Shown in pieces: positions 14,240-22,278 of a DNA stretch of 38,062 nt. The notes under the pieces are model-generated. The model worked only from the letters and a program-made list of their open reading frames with translations, had not been told where the DNA came from and searched no databases. Source of the DNA: Candidatus Saccharimonadota bacterium (lineage in GTDB: Bacteria; Patescibacteriota; Saccharimonadia; Saccharimonadales; UBA4665); assembly GCA_027450065.1 (NCBI GenBank), contig DAIDKK010000004.1, positions 1 to 38,062 of the forward strand, in the 5' to 3' direction. Position 1 is the stretch's first letter. Every line of letters begins with the position of its first letter. The position numbers and the translations under genes are program-made.

Positions 14240-15085
14240 ATTCGATTTGAACTCATCAAACGGATTACGCTCGTACTCCTCGGAGGTTGTATTACTGCAG
14301 TTGGCCTGCAGTTTTTTCTACTTCCAAATCATCTCGTGGATGGTGGTGTTACGGGCTTATCCATCATCGCAGCAAGGCTATCTGGCATACCACTCGGGCT
14401 GTTCCTAGCGGCCTTTAACGCCCCCTTTGTTATCTTCGGCTATAAAAAATTTGGTAGGGAATTCGCCTTTCTATCGATTGTCGGCATTGTGACACTCGCT
14501 GCGCTCACCTTTGTCCACGTGCCGCACGGCTTTACGGATGTACCGATGCTGGCAGCAATATTTGGCGGTGGTTTTGTGGGAGTAGGCGTGGGGATGGTCG
14601 TTCGTTACGGCGGCATTATAGATGGCTCAGATACCGTGGCTGTGCTGATAGACCGGGCAACGATATTTTCGGTCGGCGAAGCCATTATGGCCATTAACGG
14701 CGTCATTATTGCACTGGCTGGGTTTGTGTTTGGCTGGGAGCAGGCCCTGTATTCGCTTGTGGCGTACTTTGTCGCGCATAAAGCCATTGATGCAACGGTG
14801 AAGGGATTTGATGAGTCACGCACTTTTTGGATAGTGAGCATGCAAGTACGCGACATCGGCAAGGTTATCAACGAGCTCATTCAGGAGCCGGTGACGTACA
14901 TAAAAGAAAGTGATCCCAGGGACCACGAGCCGCATGGCGTCATGCTGGTTGTGATTACCCGGCTACAGGAGCAAAAGGTCAAAGCAGCCATTCGTGCTGT
15001 TGACCCACGCGCTTTTATCGCCGTCACGACAGCCCACGAGGTGATTGGCAAGGTGTCCGAGGACTCACTCCACCGCACGGTCTAG
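14240..15085 (+). CDS. YitT family membrane protein with DUF2179 domain, probable AUU start
   Basis: The first 160 or so residues form five to six TM helices with the family signature FFLLPNHLVDGGVTGLSII. The cytosolic end is a DUF2179 domain (VSMQVRDIGKVINEL, then ITRLQEQKVKAAI). The molecular function of YitT proteins is not established. No ATG, GTG or TTG precedes GTG 14336 in frame, yet the missing first helix (ITLVLLGGCITAVGLQ) is encoded upstream, and the frame opens after a TAG at 14234. The codon 6 nt after the perfect ribosome site AAGGAG (14228-14233) is ATT at 14240. An AUU start giving 281 residues is therefore proposed; starting at 14336 would remove the first helix. Confidence 0.85.
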   Translation: MRFELIKRITLVLLGGCITAVGLQFFLLPNHLVDGGVTGLSIIAARLSGIPLGLFLAAFNAPFVIFGYKKFGREFAFLSIVGIVTLAALTFVHVPHGFTDVPMLAAIFGGGFVGVGVGMVVRYGGIIDGSDTVAVLIDRATIFSVGEAIMAINGVIIALAGFVFGWEQALYSLVAYFVAHKAIDATVKGFDESRTFWIVSMQVRDIGKVINELIQEPVTYIKESDPRDHEPHGVMLVVITRLQEQKVKAAIRAVDPRAFIAVTTAHEVIGKVSEDSLHRTV

Positions 15086-15117
15086 GCCGTGGTGGGTATC
15101 ATCGATCAACAGACGGG

Positions 15118-15435
15118 TTATTGCCGTTCGAGCTGAATTGGCTCTTTGGTTTCAACTTCTGGTAGGGGCCCCGTAGCATCAATGGCTTTGGATTGCTTTG
15201 CAGCTACTAGGGTCTGCGCATCCTTTATATCACGCAGTAAATCACGCATTTCGAAGATGGCCTTCTCTAATTTATGGCGTCGAATCATATGTACAATGTA
15301 CAAGATAAGGAAGAGAACCGTCAGGACCGTAGAACCAATCAGTAGCCAGTTCATGAGTTGGCTCATAAGGCTATTCGTGACATTCGACGAGACGCTGTTG
15401 GTCAAGTTTTGCTGCAAAGAATTGAGATCGTACAT
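15118..15435 (-). CDS. Single-TM protein with cytosolic coiled-coil tail (105 aa)
   Basis: A short Ser/Asn-rich N-terminus (NSLQQNLTNSVSSNVTNS) is followed by one TM helix (about residues 34-58) and a charged helix (RRHKLEKAIFEMRDLLRDIK). The tail ends Pro- and Glu-rich. The start at 15435 is preferred to longer in-frame options because TATACT (15447-15442) ends 6 nt before it. No family is recognised. It is convergent with the YitT gene and may be a small membrane scaffold. Confidence 0.65.
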   Translation of the reverse strand: MYDLNSLQQNLTNSVSSNVTNSLMSQLMNWLLIGSTVLTVLFLILYIVHMIRRHKLEKAIFEMRDLLRDIKDAQTLVAAKQSKAIDATGPLPEVETKEPIQLERQ

Positions 15436-15441
15436 ACTCCT

Positions 15442-15447
15442 AGTATA
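15442..15447 (-). promoter_or_regulatory. -10 box TATACT, leaderless
   Basis: TATACT on the minus strand is followed by AGGAGT and then ATG. The start of transcription should fall at or near the start codon at 15435. Confidence 0.55.
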
Positions 15448-15572
15448 CGCCCTGCTACTGAGCTGGGAGAACGTATCAGGCGTATCTGTTACAGCCGTGA
15501 AAAGTGAGTTTTCACGGGGCAGATAGCTCCATCGAAATGTGGGGGTAAGCCTTGTGAACACAGCACAAAGTC

Positions 15573-15601
15573 AGCCACCCGGCTACTGCAGGCGGCTGAT
15601 T
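15573..15601 (-). terminator. Possible hairpin after the sigma factor operon
   Basis: A short TCAGCC...GGCTGA inverted repeat lies about 30 nt past the stop of the secreted protein gene on the minus strand. There is no clear T-run, so the call is weak. Confidence 0.3.
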
Positions 15602-15628
15602 GGCGCGACTCTTTGAATCTAGGCGCAA

Positions 15629-16039
15629 CTAGTCGTTGCGGTGTTGGCCATAGCCAGCATGCTGCTGAGCGCCAGTGCCCGTGCCGTCACAATCGGCTTG
15701 GCGAGCGGCTTGCTCGGCAGTGCGCGTGGCAATTTCTTCGGCACTGAGACCATGAGCTTCCCAACGTGCCTGGGCAGCTTCACGGACCTTTGCCTGATAC
15801 TGCTCGAGTGTCAAACCTTGATCTTTGGCAATCTGTGTCATGGTTTTTGTTTGCAACTGCTCACGTAACTGATCGGCAGTGAGGTTAACGGCTGCCGCCC
15901 TTGAGGTTAGCGCTGCCGTTGCACCGTTACCATTTGCTTGGCCGTAGCCAGCATTCATGGCCGAAACGCTATAGGTGCCGAAACCTGCCATACCGGCGAC
16001 TGCCAGCCCGGTGATTCCGAGTGTTACTAGTTTACGCAT
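15629..16039 (-). CDS. Secreted helical protein of the sigma factor operon (136 aa)
   Basis: A signal peptide is clear: MRKL, then a hydrophobic core (VTLGITGLAVAGMAGFG) and a likely cleavage near VSAMN. The mature part has a Gly/Ala/Asn-rich linker, then helices (LTADQLREQLQ, LTLEQYQAKVREAA, LSAEEIATRTAEQAARQ) and a His/Gly-rich tail. The helical repeat resembles DUF2680-type or Spy/CpxP-like exported proteins, which is a loose likeness only. AAGGAG 6 nt before the ATG sets the start. It is third in the operon after an ECF sigma factor and a membrane protein, so it may be a target or sensor of envelope stress. Confidence 0.75.
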   Translation of the reverse strand: MRKLVTLGITGLAVAGMAGFGTYSVSAMNAGYGQANGNGATAALTSRAAAVNLTADQLREQLQTKTMTQIAKDQGLTLEQYQAKVREAAQARWEAHGLSAEEIATRTAEQAARQADCDGTGTGAQQHAGYGQHRND

Positions 16040-16095
16040 ATGCAACTCCTTTATTATGTTTGCATAGGTAATACAACTGAGCGGCGTTAATTATT

Positions 16096-16581
16096 TCACT
16101 GAGGTTGACCGTGCCGATACATACCACCTTGCCGCTGCACGGGTGCGTGGTGCTGGGCGTAGGGCTGACCAATCTTGAGCGCCGAAAAGCCGATACCGAG
16201 TACTAAAGAGGCGAGTACGAGCACGAGTACCAGTACGCTAGTGCGGTGTTTATACATATGACCCTGGCGGCGAACGAGCATAATGGCGATAGTGCCAAGC
16301 ACCGCTGCGGCCACGAGAAGCCACCAGGGGAAGGTTGTGAGCGCCTCACTCAGTCGACTGCGAGCGCCATACGCCATCGTATCGGCAGTTAGAATCCGTA
16401 GCCAGAAGTAGACGATACTCACGAGGTACGCAATCGTAAGCCCAGCAGCAACGCTCGTTAGGCCAGCCAACGCCATAAGGGCTCCAAAGTACAGCCGCGG
16501 CTTCATGGTCACTTTACCCTTCTCGATATCCTGCATGACGGCATCGCGGATGGGTAGCTTAGAAGGCTCTTGTTTAGACAT
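16096..16581 (-). CDS. Membrane protein encoded with the ECF sigma factor (161 aa)
   Basis: An N-terminal cytosolic segment (MSKQEPSKLPIRDAVMQDI) precedes three TM helices (around residues 30-55, 75-100 and 110-135). A His/Gln-rich tail (YAQHHAPVQRQGG) faces one side of the membrane. The start at 16581 has AAAGGAG 6 nt upstream and overlaps the end of the sigma gene by 8 nt, so translation is coupled. By position it could act as the anti-sigma partner, but no zinc-binding anti-sigma motif (HxxxCxxC) is visible. The family is not recognised. Confidence 0.75.
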   Translation of the reverse strand: MSKQEPSKLPIRDAVMQDIEKGKVTMKPRLYFGALMALAGLTSVAAGLTIAYLVSIVYFWLRILTADTMAYGARSRLSEALTTFPWWLLVAAAVLGTIAIMLVRRQGHMYKHRTSVLVLVLVLASLVLGIGFSALKIGQPYAQHHAPVQRQGGMYRHGQPQ

Positions 16582-17137
16582 GTCGGGCTCCTTTCTGCTC
16601 ACATATAACTCGTAGTTTCTCTTTGGCTCGTTTGAGCCACACTCCGACAGTTGAGGTTGGTACGTGCAACACTTCACTCGCTTCATCGTACTTCATCTCT
16701 TCAAAATAGATAAGCTGAATAATCTCCCGGTACTTGGGCTCGAGCTGCGAGACACAGTTGCGCACATTTGCTTGCAACATACCTCTATCAAGCTGGTCGG
16801 CAATCTGAGGATCATAGCCGAGTTCTGGCAGCGTATCAATATCCGTACCAGTTTGGTGGCGATTCCGCTTGATGGCATTCATCGTTTCGTTATGAGCTAT
16901 ACAGTAGAGCCACGAAGAAAACTTATACGCAGGGTTGTAGCTCCTTAGATTTTGATACGCTTTAATGAAAGTATCCTGAACGACATCGGCCGCAGCGACT
17001 TCGTCATGGATAAGAAAAACTACATAGCGCAGTAGTTTTTGCTCATACCGTTGCATGAGCAGGGCATAGGCAGCACTCTCGCCCGCTGTCACGCGAGCAA
17101 CAATCGTTTCATCTGATTCGGGAAGAGTTTGTTCCAT
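16574..17137 (-). CDS. ECF RNA polymerase sigma factor
   Basis: The 187-residue protein has the two sigma-70 regions of the extracytoplasmic-function group. Region 2 spans about residues 20-90 (VVQDTFIKAYQNL, KFSSWLYCIAHN). Region 4 spans about residues 125-180 (LEPKYREIIQLIYFEEMKYDEAS, then the helix-turn-helix VPTSTVGVWLKRAKEKL). It would direct RNA polymerase to a small stress or envelope regulon, likely including its own operon. It is followed in overlap by a membrane protein and then a secreted protein, a layout like sigma plus membrane sensor modules. No typical soluble anti-sigma domain is encoded nearby. Confidence 0.93.
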   Translation of the reverse strand: MEQTLPESDETIVARVTAGESAAYALLMQRYEQKLLRYVVFLIHDEVAAADVVQDTFIKAYQNLRSYNPAYKFSSWLYCIAHNETMNAIKRNRHQTGTDIDTLPELGYDPQIADQLDRGMLQANVRNCVSQLEPKYREIIQLIYFEEMKYDEASEVLHVPTSTVGVWLKRAKEKLRVICEQKGARHV

Positions 17138-17235
17138 ACGTTATACGTTCGTACTCCTTCATAGTAGCACCATACTATCAAGCGACAGCGTTAGGCTACT
17201 TGTAGTACAACCGTGCTTCCCAAAATATTTCAAAA

Positions 17236-17643
17236 TCAGAACGTTGGCGGTAGGCTCATCTCGTTTGCCATAACCCAAAATGCATCATCAAGCTTGGTGT
17301 GGTAGGGGACGAAGTAACCAATGCGGGAAACGGCATTTATGCGATTTGATTTGAGGGGCATTGGTGTTCGTGGTTTCCAGTAGTCATCTGCGAGCTTGCT
17401 CGCGAGCCCCTTTGTAACCGGCTGCAGATCTCGATTCGTGTAGACTACCTGTAGGCTTGTTTGTCCCAAAAAATGCGCCAATTTACGGACAAAAACAGGT
17501 GCCCGGAGAGCATCTGGTCCTCGACCTTCACAGCGCATTATCAGGTGGAATAGCTGTTGCTCCTCAAGTTCGTCAGACTGGAGACGTTCCGCCTCCAATG
17601 TTTCATAATCCGCCAGCGGGCAGAGTTCGGCATAAAATTGCAT
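17236..17643 (-). CDS. Hypothetical protein (135 aa)
   Basis: The soluble protein starts MQFYAELCPLADYETLEAERL. It has a charged helical part and then FVRKLAHFLGQTSLQVVYTNRDLQPV. I recognise no family. The start at 17643 is preferred because TATAGT (17656-17651) ends 7 nt before it. A longer frame from 17703 would include the promoter and an unlikely Cys-rich stretch. It is divergent from the GH13 gene, with about 100 bp between the starts. Confidence 0.65.
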   Translation of the reverse strand: MQFYAELCPLADYETLEAERLQSDELEEQQLFHLIMRCEGRGPDALRAPVFVRKLAHFLGQTSLQVVYTNRDLQPVTKGLASKLADDYWKPRTPMPLKSNRINAVSRIGYFVPYHTKLDDAFWVMANEMSLPPTF

Positions 17644-17650
17644 GCAGCAT

Positions 17651-17656
17651 ACTATA
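17651..17656 (-). promoter_or_regulatory. -10 box TATAGT, leaderless
   Basis: TATAGT on the minus strand ends 7 nt before the ATG at 17643 and decides that start. Confidence 0.5.
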
Positions 17657-17748
17657 CAATCATGAAGCATCGGCCGCAATAGCCCACACCCCCGCGGCCA
17701 CACGTAGGGGTTGCCTTATACCGCTTGAGCTTGCATACTTACAGCGTA

Positions 17749-19518
17749 ATGGCACATCAGATTAAAAAGAATTTGGGCGTAACGCAGCACGGTGACACGA
17801 CCGAGTTTAGGGTTTGGGCGCCCTTTGCCCAAGGGGTGTCGCTCGATGGTACCGTCTCTACCTACGGCGAAGTGCCAATGAAACAAGAGGCAGATGGCTA
17901 CTGGGTTGCCCGCCTCAAAGACGTTGAAGCTGGCCAGCACTACGTGTATGCCGTTCAGACTGCTGGGGGAGTACTGCTACGCCAGGATCCACGCGCCCGC
18001 TTACTGACCGATTCCAATCGTGGCGCCTCTGTTATTATCGATACAAACTTCGATTGGGGCAACGATACTTTTCAGGGCATACCGCCTGAGCGGCAAATTA
18101 TCTATGAGCTCCATATCGGCACCTTCAACCGGGCTGATCCCGCCACCGGCGGCACGCTTGCTGATGCCATCGAGAAACTTGACTACCTAGTAGAACTTGG
18201 CATTAACACCATCGAGCTGATGCCCGTCACCAGTATGGCCCACAGTTACGGGTGGGGTTACGCGCCAAACCACATTTTTTCAGTCGAGAATGCCTATGGT
18301 GGTCGTCACGGCTTGCTAACGTTTGTGCGGGAGTGCCATCAGCGCGGCATTGGCGTCGTACTAGACGTGGTATACAACCATTTTTTCCCAGATACTGACC
18401 TCTGGCAATTCGACGGTTGGAGCGAAAATAATCGCGGTGGCATCTATTTTTATAATGACGAGCGGGGTGATACGCCCTGGGGAGGACGACCTGATTATGG
18501 CCGGCCCGAGGTACAGCAATTTATTCTCGATAACGTCACCATGTGGCTCACCGAATACAAACTCGACGGCCTCAGGGTTGACTCAACTATTTACATGCGT
18601 AACACCGAAGGCCACGATAACGATCCAACGCATGACATTCCCGATGCCTGGCACCTACTCGGTGAGATGTCCAATTTAGCCCACAAAATCAGTCCACACG
18701 CTCTCATGATTGCCGAAGACTGTGCCAATAGTGCTTACCTTACGAAACCGGTCAACGAGCTTGGCTGTGCCTTTGATGCCCAGTGGGAACTTGGCTTTCC
18801 GCATGCCCTCAGGGATGCGTTGGGCCTAAACCCAGATCAGAACAAAACGCTCGCCGGCGTCCGATACGAACTCGAGAAGCAGTACAACGGCAATGCGTTC
18901 GAAAAGGTTATCTTTAGCGATTCGCACGATACCGCCGCGAATGGTTCAGTCCGACTGAACGAAGCTGCGAGCCCGGGTGATGCAGCCGGTCTATTTGCCC
19001 GTGAGCGTGCCTTGTTGGCCGATGCAGTCACCCTGACAGCCCCCGGCATTCCAATGCTCCTGCAAGGGCAAGAATTCATGCAGGAAGGCGCCTTCAATGA
19101 TTGGAAAGAGTTGGAGTGGGAAAAAGCCGAGAAATATGCTGGTATCGTACTGGCGCACCGGCACCTTATTGATCTGCGCCTTAACCGGCACGGTAATACG
19201 GCCGGCCTCCTCGGCCAATCAACCGCCATTTTTCATCAAGACGACAATAACAATGTGATTGCCTATCACCGCTGGCATACGGGCGGAATAGGGGACGACA
19301 CACTCGTGATTGTCAACTTTGGCGACAGTGCCCACGACGCCTACCAGCTTCGCCTCCCGGTGCCCGGCAAGTGGCTCGTCCGTTTTAATAGCAGTTGGAA
19401 AGGCTACAGTCCTGATTTTCACGAGGTCAACATCGACAGCATCACCACCGACAAGCAGCAGACTACTAGTCTGGCGCTGGCCCCGTACGGCGTGCTGATT
19501 CTATCTCAAGCTGACTAG
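17749..19518 (+). CDS. GH13 alpha-amylase family enzyme, glucan-branching-enzyme-like
   Basis: The 589-residue cytosolic enzyme has an N-terminal CBM48-like beta domain (about residues 1-95, with FRVWAPFAQ). A GH13 barrel follows with all four conserved regions: DVVYNH (Asp206), GLRVDS with nucleophile Asp278, MIAEDC with acid Glu323, and SHD with Asp394. A C-terminal beta domain ends the protein. The segments WGYAPNHIFSVENAYGG and WQFDGWSENNRGGIYFYN resemble GlgB-like branching enzymes and maltooligosyltrehalose trehalohydrolases, so it acts on alpha-1,4 glucan, with the exact reaction open. ATG 17749 is preferred to TTG 17725 because CATACT (17734-17739) lies between them. No glycogen synthesis genes adjoin it. 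Confidence 0.88.
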   Translation: MAHQIKKNLGVTQHGDTTEFRVWAPFAQGVSLDGTVSTYGEVPMKQEADGYWVARLKDVEAGQHYVYAVQTAGGVLLRQDPRARLLTDSNRGASVIIDTNFDWGNDTFQGIPPERQIIYELHIGTFNRADPATGGTLADAIEKLDYLVELGINTIELMPVTSMAHSYGWGYAPNHIFSVENAYGGRHGLLTFVRECHQRGIGVVLDVVYNHFFPDTDLWQFDGWSENNRGGIYFYNDERGDTPWGGRPDYGRPEVQQFILDNVTMWLTEYKLDGLRVDSTIYMRNTEGHDNDPTHDIPDAWHLLGEMSNLAHKISPHALMIAEDCANSAYLTKPVNELGCAFDAQWELGFPHALRDALGLNPDQNKTLAGVRYELEKQYNGNAFEKVIFSDSHDTAANGSVRLNEAASPGDAAGLFARERALLADAVTLTAPGIPMLLQGQEFMQEGAFNDWKELEWEKAEKYAGIVLAHRHLIDLRLNRHGNTAGLLGQSTAIFHQDDNNNVIAYHRWHTGGIGDDTLVIVNFGDSAHDAYQLRLPVPGKWLVRFNSSWKGYSPDFHEVNIDSITTDKQQTTSLALAPYGVLILSQAD

Positions 19519-19600
19519 TTAGCTTCATCGCTTTACATCGACAGAGTGGGGTATTATGCTTATGGCAAGAAGTTAGCTCATAAAATTATTGGGAGATTGG

Positions 19601-20938
19601 ATGCAAGACAGCCTACAAGCAGCTCGCGGTTTGATGGGCGATAGCCTTGGGTTTCATATTATCTTTGTCCTGTTTAGCCTTACCATACCAATCTTGGTCG
19701 CTTGGTTTGAACTGATTGGTATTCGGCGCAAAGACAACGCCTACATCGAGGTCGCAAAGTTTTGGTCCAAAATTATGGCACTGCTGATTATTGCTGGCGT
19801 CATATCGGGTACCGTTGTAGCACTGCAGATGACACTGATTTGGCCGGGTATCTTAAAGTTTGGTGGGCAGGTGATTGGTTTGCCGTTTATGCTCGAAACC
19901 TATGCGTTTCTAGTGGAAGCCGCTTTCTTGGGGCTCTATCTTCTCACCTGGAACAATTCCAAGGTATCACCAATGCTCCACTGGTTTTTCGGTGTCATGA
20001 CCGCCATCGGTGCCAACGCCAGTGCCTTCTTTATTACTAGTGTTGATGCCTGGATGAATCTACCGACCGGTTTTACGCTCGTCGGTGGCAAGTTGACAAA
20101 CATTGACGCCATCGGTGCAATGTTCTCTCAGACTTCTATTATTGAGCTTGTTCACTCTATGCCCGCCTACTACCTCACGGCCGCCCTGTCTATCGCCGGC
20201 ATTTACGCTATAAAACTCCTACGCGTACGCAAGCAAGACCGCAGCGCCAAAAAATACCGTATGGACTACAGTATCATTCGTAGTCTTGTCGGCTTCGCAG
20301 CTGTCATGTTTATATTTTCGGGCGTGACTGCCCACTTTACTGGCCAGTACCTCGGCAAGCATGAACCGACAAAACTCGCCGCTCTTGAACTGCAGTACAA
20401 AACCGAAAGTCACGCCTCATTTGTCTACGGCGGAGTAGCCGGACCGAACAACACCATTCAGGGGCCGCATATCACGGTGCCTAATCTACTGAGCATTCTT
20501 TCGGGCTACTCACCAAATACGGTTGTGCAGGGGCTTGATAAGACACCCGCGAACGAGCGACCGCCCCTCTACATCCATACGCTCTTTACGATTAAGCTCC
20601 TACTTGTGGGGCTGCTTGGTGTTATTGCTTTTGGCTATTTGGTTCTACGGTTTTGGAAACCAGACTGGGCACAGAGCCGTTTGATACTCAGCAGCGTGGC
20701 TATCTCGGGGCTTATTGGTGTCATTATAATTGAGCTTGGTTGGATGCTCACCGAAATTGGTCGGCAGCCCTGGGCGGTACACGGCTACGTCACCACCGCA
20801 CAGGCGCTGACGACGCACCATGTCCAATCGCTTGCCTGGATATTCCCAACTGCCTATCTCGCGCTTGGCACCGTCACCATACTGGCTTTGCGCAAGATAA
20901 TCCGCGACAACAGCAAGGCTACGAAAGGCGGCTACTAG
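19601..20938 (+). CDS. cydA: Cytochrome bd ubiquinol oxidase subunit I
   Basis: The 445-residue membrane protein carries the known ligand positions: His19 (GFHIIF), His185 (IELVHSMP), Glu99 (PFMLET), Glu106 (FLVEAAF) and the signature GWMLTEIGRQPW. The periplasmic Q-loop has KLAALE but no long C-terminal insertion, so it is the short-loop type. It oxidises quinol and reduces oxygen to water with hemes b and d, and builds proton motive force. The start at 19601 has GGGAG 5 nt upstream. A small subunit II follows after 1 nt. An organism otherwise expected to be fermentative would use it for oxygen removal or simple respiration. The quinone source is not encoded here. Confidence 0.95.
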   Translation: MQDSLQAARGLMGDSLGFHIIFVLFSLTIPILVAWFELIGIRRKDNAYIEVAKFWSKIMALLIIAGVISGTVVALQMTLIWPGILKFGGQVIGLPFMLETYAFLVEAAFLGLYLLTWNNSKVSPMLHWFFGVMTAIGANASAFFITSVDAWMNLPTGFTLVGGKLTNIDAIGAMFSQTSIIELVHSMPAYYLTAALSIAGIYAIKLLRVRKQDRSAKKYRMDYSIIRSLVGFAAVMFIFSGVTAHFTGQYLGKHEPTKLAALELQYKTESHASFVYGGVAGPNNTIQGPHITVPNLLSILSGYSPNTVVQGLDKTPANERPPLYIHTLFTIKLLLVGLLGVIAFGYLVLRFWKPDWAQSRLILSSVAISGLIGVIIIELGWMLTEIGRQPWAVHGYVTTAQALTTHHVQSLAWIFPTAYLALGTVTILALRKIIRDNSKATKGGY

Positions 20939-20939
20939 T

Positions 20940-21455
20940 ATGTTTACGTTCTACCTCGTATTTTTACTGCCAGTACTCGTCTACATGGTGGCCTTTTTGT
21001 ACGAAACATGGCTCAGTTTTAAGCGACTCAAAAACCCAAAGGCGGGCAGAGCGAGCTACGTTACCGCCACTTGGGAGGTGACACACACCTTGCTCGTCTT
21101 TGCCGTCGTCACCTTACTCATGACATTTACGCAGGATCTCGTCCGACTTGCCAGCACGCTATTTTGGCCCACTTTTATTGCTGCCATCGCACTTGGCCTG
21201 CGGGCCATCGGTTATCTGTACATTTTCTATGTCCGACCTAGAATGAGCCAGGCGAACTGGGTTGATTGGAGTTTTGCGCTCACGCACGTGGTTGCAGCGT
21301 TGTTTCTCGCCGTGACGGTCGTGAAGGCACTGTGGTTTATTGGGCAGCAACACCCTATTGCAAACACCCAATTCTTCCCGATTTTTATCCCTGGTCTTCT
21401 GCTGGTACTTGCTGTCTGTATTGTTCCAATTGCTGTCCTATACCGCACAAAATAA
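20940..21455 (+). CDS. Half-length CydB-like subunit II
   Basis: Only 171 residues, against about 330-380 for typical CydB. About five TM helices are visible, including VLVYMVAFLYETWLSFKRL, LRAIGYLYIFYVRPR and DWSFALTHVVAALFLAVTV. Its start lies 1 nt after the cydA stop, so it is surely the partner subunit, and the reading frame ends cleanly with no remnant after it. The length suggests either a reduced subunit that keeps one four-helix half or an unrelated replacement. Short or unusual second subunits are known in divergent bd-family branches. Assignment rests on context more than on motifs. Confidence 0.7.
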   Translation: MFTFYLVFLLPVLVYMVAFLYETWLSFKRLKNPKAGRASYVTATWEVTHTLLVFAVVTLLMTFTQDLVRLASTLFWPTFIAAIALGLRAIGYLYIFYVRPRMSQANWVDWSFALTHVVAALFLAVTVVKALWFIGQQHPIANTQFFPIFIPGLLLVLAVCIVPIAVLYRTK

Positions 21456-21504
21456 ATTATCCCATCCGCTCCGTTATGTTATCTCACTAACCCATTGTGG
21501 CTAT

Positions 21505-21534
21505 TTGTTGTATGGCTGTAACACATGTTACTAT
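21505..21534 (+). promoter_or_regulatory. Promoter of the dsbA-like gene
   Basis: TTGTTG (21505-21510) and TACTAT (21529-21534) are 18 bp apart, with TGT extending the -10 box. Predicted start near 21541, inside the inverted repeat that follows. Confidence 0.6.
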
Positions 21535-21549
21535 TGTAAATAATTTACA
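21535..21549. promoter_or_regulatory. Fur-family 7-1-7 operator on the dsbA promoter
   Basis: TGTAAAT-A-ATTTACA is a perfect inverted repeat with the 7-1-7 spacing of Fur/PerR/Zur boxes. It abuts the -10 box and covers the predicted transcription start, a repressor position. A near-identical box lies at 29507-29521 next to a PerR-like gene. Confidence 0.7.
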
Positions 21550-21571
21550 TTAATAAAGGAGAGTCCAGCGT

Positions 21572-22261
21572 ATGGGAGAGTATCTGAAAGAGCGAGCCTC
21601 GTTTATCATCGTCGTCGTAGTGATTATTGGCGGATTCGTTTTTCTGATGGGGCACAATAAAGGTACGGCGACAAGTGCAGTGACACATCCAGCGAATGTA
21701 CCATCGCCGACTGCAGCCATGACAAGTCCAATGAGTCGGGGCAGTAAAGATGCTAAGGTATCACTTATTCAGTACTCTGATTTTTTGTGCCCATCCTGTT
21801 CGTACTTCACCACCCAAGTCATGCCAACAATTCAGCAAAAATACATTGATACCGGCAAAGTTAAGTTTGAGTTCCGGCCCATCGCCTTTATAGCCGAAGG
21901 CTCAACGCTCGCGGACGAAGGCGCCTATTGCGCCATTGATCAAGGCAAATTTTGGAGCTATCACGATGCGGTTTATGCCTACGTCTGGAATACCGCCTTC
22001 AGCAAAGGAGTCGACCCCAAGACCACCACAATCCTGACTAGCCCAATACTCGACACGCTTGCCAGTACAATCGGCCTTGATTCAAACTTATTTTCGGACT
22101 GCCTGAGCTCGGGCAAGTACGCGACTCACGTCAGCGATGCCACCAACACAGCAAACACTCAAGGAGTCACCAGCACACCATACATACTCGTTAATGGCAA
22201 GCAACTAACTGGTAACCCCTCCATCCAAACGGTTGAAGCACTGATTGAATCACAACTATAA
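21572..22261 (+). CDS. Membrane-anchored DsbA-like thiol oxidoreductase
   Basis: The 229-residue protein has one N-terminal TM anchor (about residues 11-26), a Ser/Thr/Pro-rich linker and a thioredoxin-fold domain of the DsbA/BdbD type. The active site is Cys73-Pro-Ser-Cys76, and the cis-proline loop is STPYI. It would introduce disulfide bonds into exported proteins and be re-oxidised by a membrane partner, such as the VKOR protein encoded at 28461. AAAGGAG lies about 10 nt before the ATG. Its promoter carries a Fur-family operator. The next gene, 17 nt on, encodes a membrane protein with a CPxC motif and is likely cotranscribed. Confidence 0.92.
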   Translation: MGEYLKERASFIIVVVVIIGGFVFLMGHNKGTATSAVTHPANVPSPTAAMTSPMSRGSKDAKVSLIQYSDFLCPSCSYFTTQVMPTIQQKYIDTGKVKFEFRPIAFIAEGSTLADEGAYCAIDQGKFWSYHDAVYAYVWNTAFSKGVDPKTTTILTSPILDTLASTIGLDSNLFSDCLSSGKYATHVSDATNTANTQGVTSTPYILVNGKQLTGNPSIQTVEALIESQL

Positions 22262-22278
22262 TTAGAACGGCTAGGCGC

